Shown: positions 54,249 to 64,000, counted from the first letter of the stretch. The stretch is DNA of 64,000 nt from Oikopleura dioica (GCA_907165135.1 OU015567.1:1307001-1371000), one strand, 5' to 3'. Numbers and translations are program-made. The notes: generated from the sequence alone by a model not told the origin.

Positions 54249-56059
54249 TTATACAGTCAGATCACTGTCTCGTGAGCTCTCCTCGTTCATGACAGTGATG
54301 TTTGTCTCGTTCATGCTGGCAGGTTGTGTAGGCGTGATTGTAACTTGTTGGGTATGAATTTCTTTGTTGGCGATTTGATCAGGCTCTGTTTGATCGTGAT
54401 TTGGCTGCTCTTGCGCGCCATCTACTGAGCCGTCTTCAGTTGAACTCTCAGAAGACGCGGTGACATTTGGCTGGAGGACCAAGGAATTATCGTCGACACT
54501 CGGAAGATTGTCGCAAAGACGAGATTCGTCTTCAATCTCTGGTACGGATGTCCACTGAAAATTGTAAAAATGCCGAAAGAAAAGTTCGACAACGCACCTC
54601 TGAAAGCGATGTTTGTTGATCCCACTGCTGTGGAAGGTAAATTGCGCCTTGGAAGTCTGATGGTTTCGTAAAGTCTCCAAAGCTGTAGGGTTGCTGTACA
54701 TCTCCTGTTCGCACCTTTATTTTCAAGTTACCAATGACCGTCGCCAAGATTCTCTTACCTCTGAAGATGAAGAAGGAGAATTTTCTCTGGAAGGACTTTC
54801 ATTGCACCGAAGCTTGTACATTGTCTTGAAGAAATGATGTCTGACTCTTGCTGAATTGAACGATCTTCTTCCGCTTGGATTACCACATCGTCCGACTAGA
54901 TGAAAAAGTCTTGTCCAATATTCTCGAAGACACTCAATTTTACCTTGGCAAGGACATGGAAATCCATCACGATCAACCTGGCATGGAATTCCTCCATTCG
55001 AGCATTCGCATGTCGCTGGGTGGCAAACATCGATGCATGAGCAGCCGCAGACCTCTCTTGATGATCTGAGCACTCGGTTGTTTAAGCGATCGCTGCTGTC
55101 AACATCGTCAACGTTCTTTTTCAAGATTTTTCGACGCTTTTTCGGGGCAATAGGTTGCAGGAACCACCATTCATCGACGCCAGTAAGATCCTCTGAAAAA
55201 GCAACCAATCAAAACTGATCGCACTCAAAAAACATACCTTCTGGCGCATCCGAGTCAGAATCATTTTCACTGCTATGATCCGATGTTATCGCTTGGCCAC
55301 TTTCAGTCTGCGCGGCAATTTTCCTCTGCTTAGCGCGCCACTGACGCAGCTTTTTACGACGCTTTGAATTCAGACGCTCCCGATGAAGAGGAATAGGAAA
55401 ACTGACTGCTTCGTGGTGCTCTTCGTCCATCCCAAGAGCACATCCGCCCGTCGATGGAAGGGTGCAAAAAGACTGAATAAAGCATGAAAACGATTTAACA
55501 GTTATATCTGAAAACCTGTTTGCGCTGAAATAAAAACTCCCTGACGGAAGAAAATCTAAGTGGCCTCTTCCTCTTCATTCCGTCTTTTCGTAAAATTCCC
55601 TTTTCGGGTGAGGGAGGGAGGGCCGTTGCAGCTTTTGAACAACATGGTTCTTCTTCGATTTCTTTTTCTTCAGATGTTCTTGAGGAGCCTTGACCGGGAT
55701 CGCTAGAACCAGAATGGCAGCCAGAATCATTCAAAGTTTGCTCGGCGTCGATTTTTTCTACGACGGGAGATGAATCGCTCGATGGGAGAGTTTCTGTCGG
55801 TGCAGATTGATCGGATGATTGAGAATCGGAGATCAATTGATCATTTCTAGAAAAAAAATTGTTAGATGGCGAAGACCCTAACCCCAACCCTAGCCCAAAC
55901 CCTAGCCCTAACCCTAACCCTCCTCAAAAAAAAAAAAATTGAAAGATGCTAAAGCAAATGGTGAATTTATTTTTTGGTAAGAAATTTCAACCCTTACTTG
56001 GTTTCTTTTTCTTCTTTGATGCATTCTAGTTCCACTGGATTTTCCGCTGCTGCTTCCAT
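54249..56059 (-). CDS. CSRNP: CSRNP/AXUD1-family cysteine/serine-rich nuclear protein, 494 aa
   Basis: Six minus-strand exons, 56059-55998, 55846-55516, 55472-55238, 55192-54759, 54714-54598, 54554-54249, sum 1485 bases, phases agree throughout. Seen: a Ser/Glu-rich N-terminus, KRPLRFSSVREFLFQRKQ then SFCTLPSTGGCALGM, a basic linker RRKKLRQWRAKQRK, and the Cys-rich core CGCSCIDVCHPATCECS and GGIPCQVDRDGFPCPC, the family hallmark. The C-terminus is Ser/Thr/Glu-rich. CSRNP proteins are nuclear transcriptional activators induced by TGF-beta or Axin signalling in vertebrates; the role here is inferred. Intron 1 carries a telomere-like repeat. Confidence 0.93.
55871..55921. repeat. Interstitial telomere-like repeat 4
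   Basis: CCCTAACCCCAACCCTAGCC and further CCCTAA units over 50 bp, in intron 1 of CSRNP. Same strand orientation as the other three arrays. Confidence 0.8.
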
Positions 56060-56270
56060 TCTTTATTTTGCAAGATCTGCTCTCCCATGCAAGAATTCGC
56101 TGCTCTAGATTCTCTTGTCAATTGTTGATAATTCGTCGTCCTGGAACTTGAATAGCACCTTCTTAGCGCGCGAGTGCTAAATTTTTAATTGTGAATAGTG
56201 GGTTGTGTTTCTTATTCTGCTGATGATGAGATGGTTGGCGCGGCTTTGGCGATTTTGGATTTTCGCTCGA

Positions 56271-56279
56271 GTATATAAC
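56271..56279 (-). promoter_or_regulatory. TATA-like box upstream of CSRNP
   Basis: TTATATAC on the minus strand, about 215 bp upstream of the CSRNP start codon, in a more GC-rich segment than its surroundings. No other core element was identified. Confidence 0.35.
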
Positions 56280-56599
56280 ACAGCACACAAAACGGGCAGA
56301 TAGCTTACAGAGCGCGATAGTAAGCTAGTGTCCTGGCGGTGGAGGTGCCCCGCGGCGGTGCTCAGCAGAACGCGCATTGGCGATCAGACTTGATGACAAG
56401 CCCAAAAGACATGGCGTACCGCACCGACCGGTGTGGTGCTCAAGTAACTCCAGCGGTACAAACGCGCCCGCCAGCAATTTCAGATCGGAACGCAACCATT
56501 TTGCCTGAAATATGCGAAAATTTTTGTTTCAATAATTGAAAAATCATACTTTTTGAAATAAAAATCCATCTAAAAAATCAAATAAAATCGTTTATCCTC

Positions 56600-56797
56600 T
56601 CATGAATGACGTCCACAAAGAAGACAACAATCCTGATTAATATTACAATCTTTTCCATCCGGACAACCTTTATGCTCGAATCTAAGACATTCAAAAGAAC
56701 AGTCTTTATATGCCTGTCATTTTTGCTTTAGACACTTCCATTCAGGTCCGATTGTTTCACAATCAAACTCGCAGTCAATTGGTCGATTACACGACAT
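56600..56797 (-). CDS. Possible small Cys-rich secreted-type peptide gene, in-frame TGA
   Basis: On the minus strand a frame reads MSCNRPIDCEFDCET, meets TGA at 56717-56719 and then continues in the same frame as AYKDCSFECLRFEHKG and NINQDCCLLCGRHS to a stop at 56600. Twelve Cys in about 64 residues with similar C-x3-C blocks on both sides of the TGA suggest a real Cys-rich protein. No signal peptide is visible. The first codons lie in the terminal repeat of the neighbouring 2.67-kb element, so the true 5' exon may be elsewhere (possibly the segment at 59462-59656). Confidence 0.4.
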
Positions 56798-56970
56798 TAT
56801 AAATAATCGAACAGTATAAGCAAACGGACATTTGAAACAGTGTTTATAATGTCTGGTTGTTTATAAAGTCCGTAATGGTTAAAATGTCTTGTGAGGGCTT
56901 GGCGAAATTTATTTGAAATAAATTTTATTTCTCTTTATAATGTCCGGTTTGTTTATAATGTCCAGATTGT

Positions 56971-57219
56971 TTATAATGTCCGTATCTTCAAAAAGTGTTC
57001 GAGGGTTATTTTTTTTCGGTTCAAATTTTTCTTACTATCGAAAAATTTCAAAATTTCTTTAAAATCGTCAACGATGCTTTGTGACCAAAATAAACCAAGA
57101 AGAGTCAGTTGAGCTGCTAGAGTCAAACTTAAGTGAGATTCATAAGATGAATTATTTTTCGGGGCAGGGATTCCCTCTTGTCCGAAAATTTTGTGTCCGT
57201 TCAGTGTACCCGAAAACAA
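56971..57219 (-). CDS. Unassigned frame inside the TIR unit
   Basis: An 82-codon minus-strand frame (FSGTLNGHKIFGQEGIPAPK ... LFWSQSIVDDFKEILKFF) has protein-like composition and ends in the subterminal repeats. It could be the last exon of an otherwise lost or unrecognised transposase. No family identified. Confidence 0.35.
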   Translation of the reverse strand: MFSGTLNGHKIFGQEGIPAPKNNSSYESHLSLTLAAQLTLLGLFWSQSIVDDFKEILKFFDSKKNLNRKKITLEHFLKIRTL

Positions 57220-57443
57220 TGAACCTTTTTGTATGAATCAAATAGAACTGCCTTTTTTACGGAAAAATTTTCTGTCAACATACGATTTACATTATTCTTC
57301 CCAAAGAAATGATCAATTGAAGTTGTATTTGAAATAGTTTCGGAATAACTCTATTTTTCGTCAAAGGTAGATCATCTCTTAATCGTCGAGAAGAAAATTT
57401 TCATGGACTTGCAAATATCAAGGAGTCAAAGTCGCGCTCACAA

Positions 57444-59290
57444 ATGAAAATTGTCACTCTTAATATTAAAAAAGAGATGTGGCTTTTTGAAGAAAATCAT
57501 CAAAAGTTTTTCAACAACTCCGAATTTAAGGAACTCACGTTTTTCAAATTCAACGAAAACAATCTTCTCGAGCTAAGAGTTGCCGTTTGGACTTCAACCT
57601 TTTTTCTCTTCGTCGCTGCTGTCATTTTTCTTCTTCTCTTCGCAATTTATTGTTTGGCCATCATAAGGGGCGGAGACAATGAAATCGAATTCAATGACAA
57701 TTCTGATTCAGACTTAAAATTATTTCTCGGCACAGTACTTAATTTGTTCCTTTCCATCTTGATTTTTACTTGTGGTTTGTCCTCATGGAGTTATGAAGAC
57801 AGACTGTCAAAGCAAAAATTGGCATTTCCTATCATGCTTAGCTCAATAAGTAAGCTTTTCAGAAAAGACCAAATGATAAACTTAAGGCTTTCTTTTTTCA
57901 TCCCTCTACGTCATACAAAGAGTCAAGAAATATAAATTTTGCAGGATAAATAATACTGAAGACCAGAGTTGTAAATTTTGTGAGATGAGCTAGCCGAGCT
58001 AGCTGAGCTGCCATCTACCTCAGCTCAGCTCAGTCATTTAAGAAACACAGTAAGCTAAGCTCAGCTCAATTTTACGCCAGCTCAGCTAGCTCAGCTAAAT
58101 CTGAAATGGAATTTTGAAATGCAGCTCAGCTTAGCTTAATGTCAGACCAGCTCAACTAGCTCAGCTCCCTTTTACTTGGTCTGATTTTGGAAGCTTCAAC
58201 TCATTTACCAATTACAGTTGACTCGCACAATTCGGACCCGCACAATTCGGCCCTTTTTTCGAATTTCGCGAAAATTAATGAAAATCGCTCAATCAGCCAT
58301 ATATGTGAATTTCAGTCGAATTTACTTGCTCAAACGTATTTTGGAAGATATATTTACGACAGAAATGCTATTTCTTACTCTTTTTTTTTGATTGACACGT
58401 AGAATTTACGGGAATAATTGACAAAAATAGTGAGATTTTTACATTTTAGGGCTCCGAAATTGATCTTTTTTGATTGGACAGCAAATTAATCCGAATTTCG
58501 GACCGGCACAATTCGGCCCTCTTTCGAGAAATCTGCAAAACGAAAAATGTCCAAATTGTGCGAGTAAACTGTATAATCAGCGCTCTCAGCTCAGGTCAGC
58601 TCAGCTCAAATAATCGTCAGGTCAGCTCAGCTAGCTCAGTTTAAAAAATTGTCTGCTCAGCTCACCCCTGCTCAATTTTTTGAAAAAAGCCAGCTCAGCT
58701 CAGATCAATTGTAATCGAAAACAGCTCAGCTTAGCTCAGCTCAATTTCGACCTAAGCTCAGCTAGCTGAGGACAGAAAAATATTTCAAAAATTTGCAATT
58801 CTGCTGAAGACCTGTCAAGTCACCACAATGAAATGCCTGGTAAGAATAAAAGCCCTTTTGGGAAGACTTGTTTATTTTGAATTCTTATATTATTCAGAGT
58901 CAGAGCGAAATGGAATTTATGGTATTAATCGGACAGTTACTGAACCAACTGCTCCAACTCCTTCTTCATTGAATGACGAACCGCCAGGTATGTGCATGTT
59001 ATTGTTAATTGTGATTTTATTATTTATTTAAATAAGCGTATGATGATTTGTTCGATTATAAGAAGCAAGACACCGAGCAAGAGTCGATCGAGTCAACTTC
59101 TATTGAAGAATCTTCAGTGGAAGATCAAGAAACAAATTTTGGTTGGACCGATTCAGCGTCACGAAGAATCTGTATTTGTGAAGGGAAAATATCAAAATAT
59201 AATGCAATGTTATTGCTCCTTGCAATTATTGAAGTTTTTGTTGATTTTGTGCTCATTACTGTTCATTTACTCGCTATCAATAAAATTTGA
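57444..59290 (+). CDS. Membrane protein with PPxY motif, 259 aa, function unknown
   Basis: Four exons, 57444-57849, 58810-58839, 58898-58987, 59037-59290, sum 780 bases, all phases agree. Hydrophobic helices: about residues 48-75 (TSTFFLFVAAVIFLLLFAIY), about 92-118 (FLGTVLNLFLSILIFTCGL), and near the C-terminus (NAMLLLLAIIEVFVDFVLIT). Between helices 2 and 3 is an acidic, Ser/Thr-rich loop with NDEPPAYDDL, a PPxY motif that WW-domain proteins such as NEDD4-type ubiquitin ligases bind, followed by CIC. No family was recognised. The first intron is 960 bp because of a nested MITE; the others are 49-58 bp. The gene lies wholly within the inverted repeats of the 2.67-kb unit. Confidence 0.7.
57964..58803. 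mobile_element. GAGCT-rich hAT-type MITE with perfect 8-bp target duplication
   Basis: Ends CAGAGTTGTAAATTTTG and CAAAAATTTGCAATTCTG are inverted repeats; CTGAAGAC is duplicated exactly at 57956-57963 and 58804-58811. Interior blocks of AGCTCAGCTC / GAGCTAGC repeats flank a nested TA-flanked element. The duplicated target includes the splice acceptor used by exon 2 of the host gene. Same family as 28838. Confidence 0.88.
58215..58571. mobile_element. Nested pogo/Tigger-like MITE, 357 bp
   Basis: Ends CAGTTGACTCGCACAATTCG and inverse of CAGTTTACTCGCACAATTTG flanked by TA on both sides. Inserted within the GAGCT-rich MITE. A second CGCACAATTCGG phrase occurs inside each end. No ORF. Confidence 0.8.
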
Positions 59291-59461
59291 ATTTTAAAGA
59301 ACAAATAAAAAGATTCATTTCTTTGAATTATTTTTTTTCCGACGCTATTAACTAGATTTCGGACTTTATAAACATTCAGACATTATAAACTCTGTTTTAA
59401 ATGTCCTTTTGCTTATAATATCCGATTGTTAATAATGCCCAAATGTTTATAATGTCGTGTA

Positions 59462-59656
59462 ATCGTCACATCCATCGTCTCCCAAGCCGGCTAGGTATCG
59501 TCTCCAACCGATTGTCCTCGTGACTTTGAGTACTCCGTTTTCATCTTTTTTAAACTGCAAACTTCCGGCTCTGAAATGCGTCGCATCATCTACTGCTACT
59601 AGAATCGATAAAAATAGAAAAACGGGATTTTTAAAAAACCTGTTTATCATGCACAT
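59462..59656 (-). CDS. First exon of a secreted HFRxG-domain protein, cut at the TIR unit
   Basis: Minus-strand frame starting MCMINRFFKNPVFLFLSILV, a signal peptide, then ATHFRAGSLQF and TRTIGWRRYL...GCDD. This THFR-G...W-R...C pattern is the start of an extracellular domain I recognise from many marine invertebrate proteins, though I cannot name a curated family. The frame runs directly into the terminal repeat at 59459, after DDGCDD, where it stops; the gene was probably interrupted by the unit, or the remainder lies in an exon not recognised. Confidence 0.55.
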
Positions 59657-59659
59657 GCT

Positions 59660-60033
59660 CTCTAGTCGAATGACAAAACGGATGAGTTCTCAACAGATTT
59701 GAAAAGACTCGTCCGTATCTACGAAAAAAATATCTCCGTAAAATCAAGGCAACATCGGTTATTTCCTGAATATTGCCCATCGCTTCCGAAAATCTCCGAA
59801 TAAATAAATCACGATATCTGAATTCATCACTGCAAACTTTGCAGTGCAAAGAACACCACGTGGATCATTGACTTCGTGATCCACTATGTAGAAACTTGCT
59901 CCTTTCCGAAAACAATAGTCTAAAAAATCGGACAAGCATCTATAATTTCAATAATTTTGACAAGCGTGTCCAACCCCGCGTCATCGTTTACGCCGTTTTC
60001 TGGCAGAGATTAGCCAGTTGTTGCAGAAATTTA
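59660..60033. other. Intergenic stretch
   Basis: No gene assigned; a minus-strand frame at 59631-59849 overlaps the HFRxG exon and is probably not coding. Confidence 0.35.
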
Positions 60034-60981
60034 ATGCAGATTTTCATTTTTCTTCTACTCCTCTTTACCAAATTCGGGAAAACAGAATCGAAATTGAAGG
60101 ATATTGAGAGAAAACTTGAAGAAACAACTGTATCTTGCGGTAATTGGATTCATCATGCCTTTCGATGCAGGTTTCGGCCATTTTAGCCACGTGATCAGAT
60201 CTATTTCTTCTGAAATTTAGACTTAACGATCAAAAAGCTTCAAGAAAAACAGACAAGTATACCTTCCGTTTCACGAAAACTCTCAAAGATGCATTTTGGC
60301 ACCTGATTGGCACAGACAAATGCGATGCCAGAAGCCGAAGATCATCATTAAAACAACAAGAGTCTGAAGAATCAGCCCTTTTTTCGACCCAATTGTCGCG
60401 AAAAACATTCGAAAAAATCTTCGACGAAGCTATTCGCACTTTTTTGAAAAGTTCTAGAGCAGCAAAAGGGCGAAATCTAGAAAGAAGTAGATATTCCGGG
60501 AAAATGTCAATTGAGAATCTGGAGAAAATCTGCAGCGGAAAACTTAATGATTTTCTTGGATCGGAGAGTTTTACTCATTGTCTGAAATTAAGAAGCTGGA
60601 AAAAGAGGAAATCTGGCCTTGTCAAAACAATCAAAAAAGAAAGGGTTCAAAATGCCGTTTTTTAATAAGCACAACAAACAAATTTGACCCCCTCGAGTCC
60701 AAAAAAGCTGCAGCGCTAGAAATTCTTCATCGCAAAAGAAGATCTCAGAGGATTCGAAAATGAGCCGAATGATGAGCGATGTGCCCTTGATTTCAGCTGA
60801 TTTGATCGCAGACAAAGTTGAAGAAAAGATTGTTCTCAAAGCAACTCATATTCCTCAAGGAAACCTTCTGAACACCGTGGATCTCAGTGCTGGTCTTTTC
60901 TATGACGATCCTGATGATGTTTATTTTGGAGATTATGAGTTGCCTGAAAACTTTGAAGAAATCATTGTTTCCTTCTACTAA
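60034..60981 (+). CDS. Small secreted basic protein, function unknown
   Basis: Exon 1, 60034-60170, begins MQIFIFLLLLFTKFGKT, a signal peptide, and ends VSCGNWIHHAFRC. A 50-bp GT-AG intron leads in phase to exon 2, 60221-60620, Lys/Arg-rich, with KYTFRFTKTLKDAFWHLIG, TQLSRKTFEKIFDEAIRTFL and a few Cys. After a GT at 60621 the continuation is ambiguous: one acceptor near 60718 gives FFIAKEDLRGFENEPNDE and a stop near 60800; another frame, 60760-60981, has an acidic DLSAGLFYDDPDDVYFGDYE ending that also looks coding. The end of the gene is therefore uncertain. No family recognised. Confidence 0.5.
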
Positions 60982-61118
60982 ATAGCCTTTTTGTCCATGC
61001 AACCAAAATAAACTTGAAAAAAATCATAAAAGCGGGTGATGAAAATTGATACCTTCTATTGTAAAATTTCCGCCAGACCGGTGCAAGTAGATGAATGAAA
61101 AATAGTAGAAAGAGAGAG

Positions 61119-64000
61119 ATGGGAAGAACATGGAGCTTTTTGCTCATTTTTACTTTTCTCAGAGAAGGCGTGCTTGGGCAAACATTTGACTGTAGTCTTG
61201 AAGGTGTCATTCAAGATGGCCAAGATGGATCGGGACAGGATTGTACGGGCTGTGATGCAAGCACGGGATATACTGATGATGGTACTGGCGTATGTATTTG
61301 TGATGCATCTATTGGATTTGCTAGTGTTGCAGGCGGTGGAGCCTGTGAATGCGACCCGCTACAAGGATATGTTTCCGACAACGCAGGAGGCTGTGAATGT
61401 GATCCATCAGGAAACTTTGACGGAACAAAGAGCCCGCCAGATAAGTGCGAATGCGATGCGTCCTCGGGTTTTGTCGACGGAAATCCTAGTGGCGCTCCGA
61501 ACTGCGTAGAAACGAAAGACTGCAGCGATCCTGGTGTTGACACTTCCGATAACCCATGCATTAATTGCCTTACAGATGATGGTTTTATTGACAATGCCGG
61601 AATTTGTGAATGCAACGTCGATCTCGGATTTACCCTTGATCTCAATACCAATCCACCATCCTGTGTTTGTGATCCAAATGGTAATTTTGACCCCTCTGTT
61701 GCCTTTGATGGTTCAACCCGGTGCACTTGCAATGAAGGTGATGGATATTCTGACGCAGCTTCCGACCCTGCTGCACCAGATTGTCAGATCGACTGTACTC
61801 TTGATGTTTTTGATGGCGCAATCGATGACGGAAGCAATAGTGGTGTTTGCATATGTGATGTAAATAAAGGATATACTGGGTCTGATCCAAAGGCATGCTC
61901 CTGCAATTCAATTTTGCACATGGTTGATGCGGATTCATCCGTTATTTCGGATAGATGTGCTTGCGATGTGGCGAATAATTTTGAAGATATCGAGACAGAT
62001 CCAAACCCGCCTGACTGCCGCTGCAAAACTTTCTCTGACACTGCTGCCGCGGATTCAAATTTGTTTCTTATTAATTATGCTGGAGACGGATGCTTTCACT
62101 GCTATTCTGACAAAGATGCAGATGGCAATCCTGATCTCATTGGGGATACTGTCGCTTCTTATGGAACTTCCTGTACTTGTGCCGATGGATATCATCTCAG
62201 TGATAATAATGAGTGCTTTCGATGCACGGCTGACTTGACAACAGATTCAGGATGGCGAGGAATCACGAGAATCACAAGGGACACTAGTTGTGGCCTGGAT
62301 GATACCGGCGCCGGAACCACATGCGCGGTTGATACAAATGCAGATCAGCCAAACTCAGGTCCATGCCTTCCAGATAATGTGCTAAATGCTGCTTGTGAGA
62401 ATGGATACTGCAAGTGTGATACGGACTACTATGCAAATGAAGCAAGAGATTTTTGTGTTCATTGCCCGGCTCCAGGAAGATGGGATCCAAATAACTTTCA
62501 TTGTGGTGATAAAGAGTACTGGTATGGCGATGACGTTCGAGGTTGGTGCAATCGATGCGAGGTTCAGCGAGAACATGCTCAGGCAAATCTTACCTGTAAG
62601 AATACAATTAATTTTTCCATTTATTAACGATTCTAGCGTTTCATTTTATTGATGACACTCAGCAGCCAAAATGTACCTGTCTTTGCAACACCGCGAATAA
62701 GTACTGGTACAATGTTGAACGACACAACTGTTTCCTCGCTTCCGATTTTTTCTGCCCAAAATGCGCTGATTCGACAACACTCGGGCAGCTACCGAATGAT
62801 CCGGAAGGTGTGTCGTTTGATTGCTGGAATATGAACACTGTTTCTACGTCTCAATGGAATATCGACAGCGACAAGTATTTTTGCAACCCAAGTGAGGGTG
62901 GTGTCTGCAGGACACGAACATATGCGTATGAATTGAAAGATAGAAATTCGGAAGTTGTGGGAATCATCAGAGATTGCGGCGATGATTCAGTCACGATTGA
63001 TGATGTTTTCAGCGGCTTCATCACGCAAACATATCATATGTAAGAACACTTTTTCGATCAAAAAAGGCTTATTTTTTTGAAGCTTTAAAAATGATGACGC
63101 ACTTGAGACGAGAAAAACGGAAGGGCAGACAATTCCCATTCGTGAAATTTTCACACCACCAATGGAATCAACATCTTTAGGTACCTAACCCTCCTTCAAA
63201 TTTATCATTACAGTTTTTTTACTAGCGCGATCTGAGGCGGTTCCAGTAACTTACAATTCCTCTCTTGATATGTACCCGAATGAAATCGTCCATCCAGTCA
63301 TCAACATCATTAAATGCTACGAATGCTCTGGTTTACCCACCCCTCAGCTCAAATTCAATAATATTGATCATTTCAGCAATGACTGAAGACAACAAGGATA
63401 AATGCATCAAGCCCAACTCCAACACGCCTTATGCTTACTGTGAGAAGAACTCCTGTCAAGCTGTGATCAGATCTTACAAACTCGATGGGAAGAAATTTTA
63501 CTTTGCAAAACGAGGATGTACTGACAGGCCGGAAGATGGAATATCCCCTAATGCTGTTTCAACCAACCCTGCTGACTTTGATGAAAAAGGTAAAAATTAT
63601 TAAAAAATATCCGGATTCTCTTTATTGAAAGATTCGTTTCCTGAGCAAATGGTGACAAACGTTGACACAATCGTCCAAAGATCCATTTCTGACCTCGGGA
63701 ACAACTTCCAATCTTACAAAATGGATGCTGCGATTCCATTCGAGTGCATATTCTGCGATGGGGAAGCTTCTGTTACGCTCACAACGAACAGTAAGCTACG
63801 AAAAACGTTCTTTTTGTTCAAATGGCTTTCAAGCAAAATTTCAATTTGGTGTCCATCTGGACAATACAAACCTCGGACTTTGCTGGAACATCGAAACTGG
63901 CCAGACCTACAATGGTGTCTCCTGTGATTCTCAATGCTTCACAAAAGGTAAAGCTCTCTTTTCCACAAATAATCTAAAAAAAAAATCAAGCAACGATGTT
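61119..64000 (+). CDS. Large secreted Cys-rich protein with CxC repeats and an Ly6-like module, 3' end outside window
   Basis: Seven exons in continuous phase: 61119-62595, 62637-63039, 63083-63180, 63214-63330, 63377-63589, 63632-63790, 63834-63947, then a GTAAAG donor. Start MGRTWSFLLIFTFLREGVLG is a signal peptide. The first exon encodes repeated units of 20-30 residues built on C-x-C-D/N followed by GY/GF/GN (CICDASIGF, CECDPLQGY, CECDPSGNF, CECDASSGF, CECNVDLGF, CVCDPNGNF, CTCNEGDGY, CICDVNKGY), EGF-like but with few complete six-Cys domains, then FRCTADLTTDSGWRGITR. Later exons include IIKCYECSG spliced to a domain with six spaced Cys ending KRGCTDRPED, resembling an Ly6/three-finger fold. 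Codes at least 860 residues. An extracellular or cell-surface role is inferred. Confidence 0.75.

Larger units (their letters stand above)
56790..59459. mobile_element. 2.67-kb TIR-bounded unit carrying a membrane-protein gene
   Basis: Outer ends CACGACATTATAAA and its inverse are flanked by TA, and similarity continues inward for about 100 bp on both sides, including GTATAAGCAAA/ATATAAGCAAA, GGACATTT-AAACAG and GTTTATAATGTCTG, TGTTTATAAAGTCCG. The phrase TTTATAATGTC(C) recurs several more times near both ends as subterminal repeats. The unit contains the intron-bearing gene at 57444-59290, a short minus-strand frame at 56971-57219, and nested MITEs. No recognisable transposase was found, so it is either a non-autonomous element that captured a gene, or two inverted MITE copies that happen to flank one. 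Confidence 0.65.

Overview
This is a eukaryotic, almost certainly animal, nuclear window. Nearly every gene is broken by GT-AG introns, many only 31-50 bp long, and several GC-AG introns are visible. The gene set is animal: indoleamine 2,3-dioxygenase, a CSRNP nuclear factor, a B4GAT1/LARGE-type GT49 glycosyltransferase, an alpha-1,3-fucosyltransferase, CUB proteins and a MAM plus galaxin-repeat protein. A compact, intron-poor-length, AT-rich genome that is packed with short TIR elements and carries CCCTAA (TTAGGG-type) repeats fits a tunicate, most likely an appendicularian (larvacean). That is an inference; no marker gene in the window proves it.

Layout. 1-2.5 kb: a phosphoethanolamine N-methyltransferase gene with a TTAA-flanked MITE in its second intron. 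2.5-24.3 kb: mostly transposons. These are two nested pogo/Tc1-like elements, two 161-bp sister MITEs, a 4.47-kb IS630/Tc1-like element with an intact 676-aa transposase ORF, a second TTAA MITE, a 4.12-kb hAT-like element with a perfect 8-bp target duplication and a six-exon transposase gene, and a 5'-truncated Penelope-like element with inverted terminal repeats and a hammerhead-like core. 24.6-31.7 kb: a secreted four-CUB protein and a GT49 glycosyltransferase. 31.7-39.7 kb: scattered unassigned exons, then a signal peptide-MAM-galaxin gene. 39.7-45.6 kb: a Thr-rich secreted protein, an acidic membrane protein, methionine-R-sulfoxide reductase B and an SLC45-like transporter. 45.6-53.2 kb: three minus-strand genes in a row, fucosyltransferase, PhoPQ-related (PqaA/AprA-type) protein and IDO, with short gaps that would suit an operon. 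54.2-56.1 kb: CSRNP. 56.8-59.5 kb: a 2.67-kb unit bounded by about 100-bp inverted repeats that contains an intron-bearing gene for a membrane protein with a PPxY motif. 60-64 kb: a small secreted basic protein and a large secreted Cys-rich protein with CxC repeats and an Ly6-like module, running off the window.

Exon coordinates were derived by hand from splice consensus plus reading-frame continuity. Where the summed exon lengths give an exact multiple of three (PMT, MsrB, FUT, PqaA-like, IDO, CSRNP, mucin-like, PPxY gene, CUB gene from its first visible exon) the models are reliable. Where they do not (hAT transposase, GT49 exons 4-5, MAM-galaxin ends, SLC45-like) this is stated.

The most unusual observations are: (1) the TIR-bounded PPxY membrane-protein gene; (2) a hAT-like transposase gene whose introns, and only its introns, are full of short palindromes of the TTGGGGTACCCAA type; (3) a CUB protein with a tetrabasic, furin-like site inserted into each of its first three CUB repeats; (4) MITEs sitting exactly at or replacing splice boundaries.
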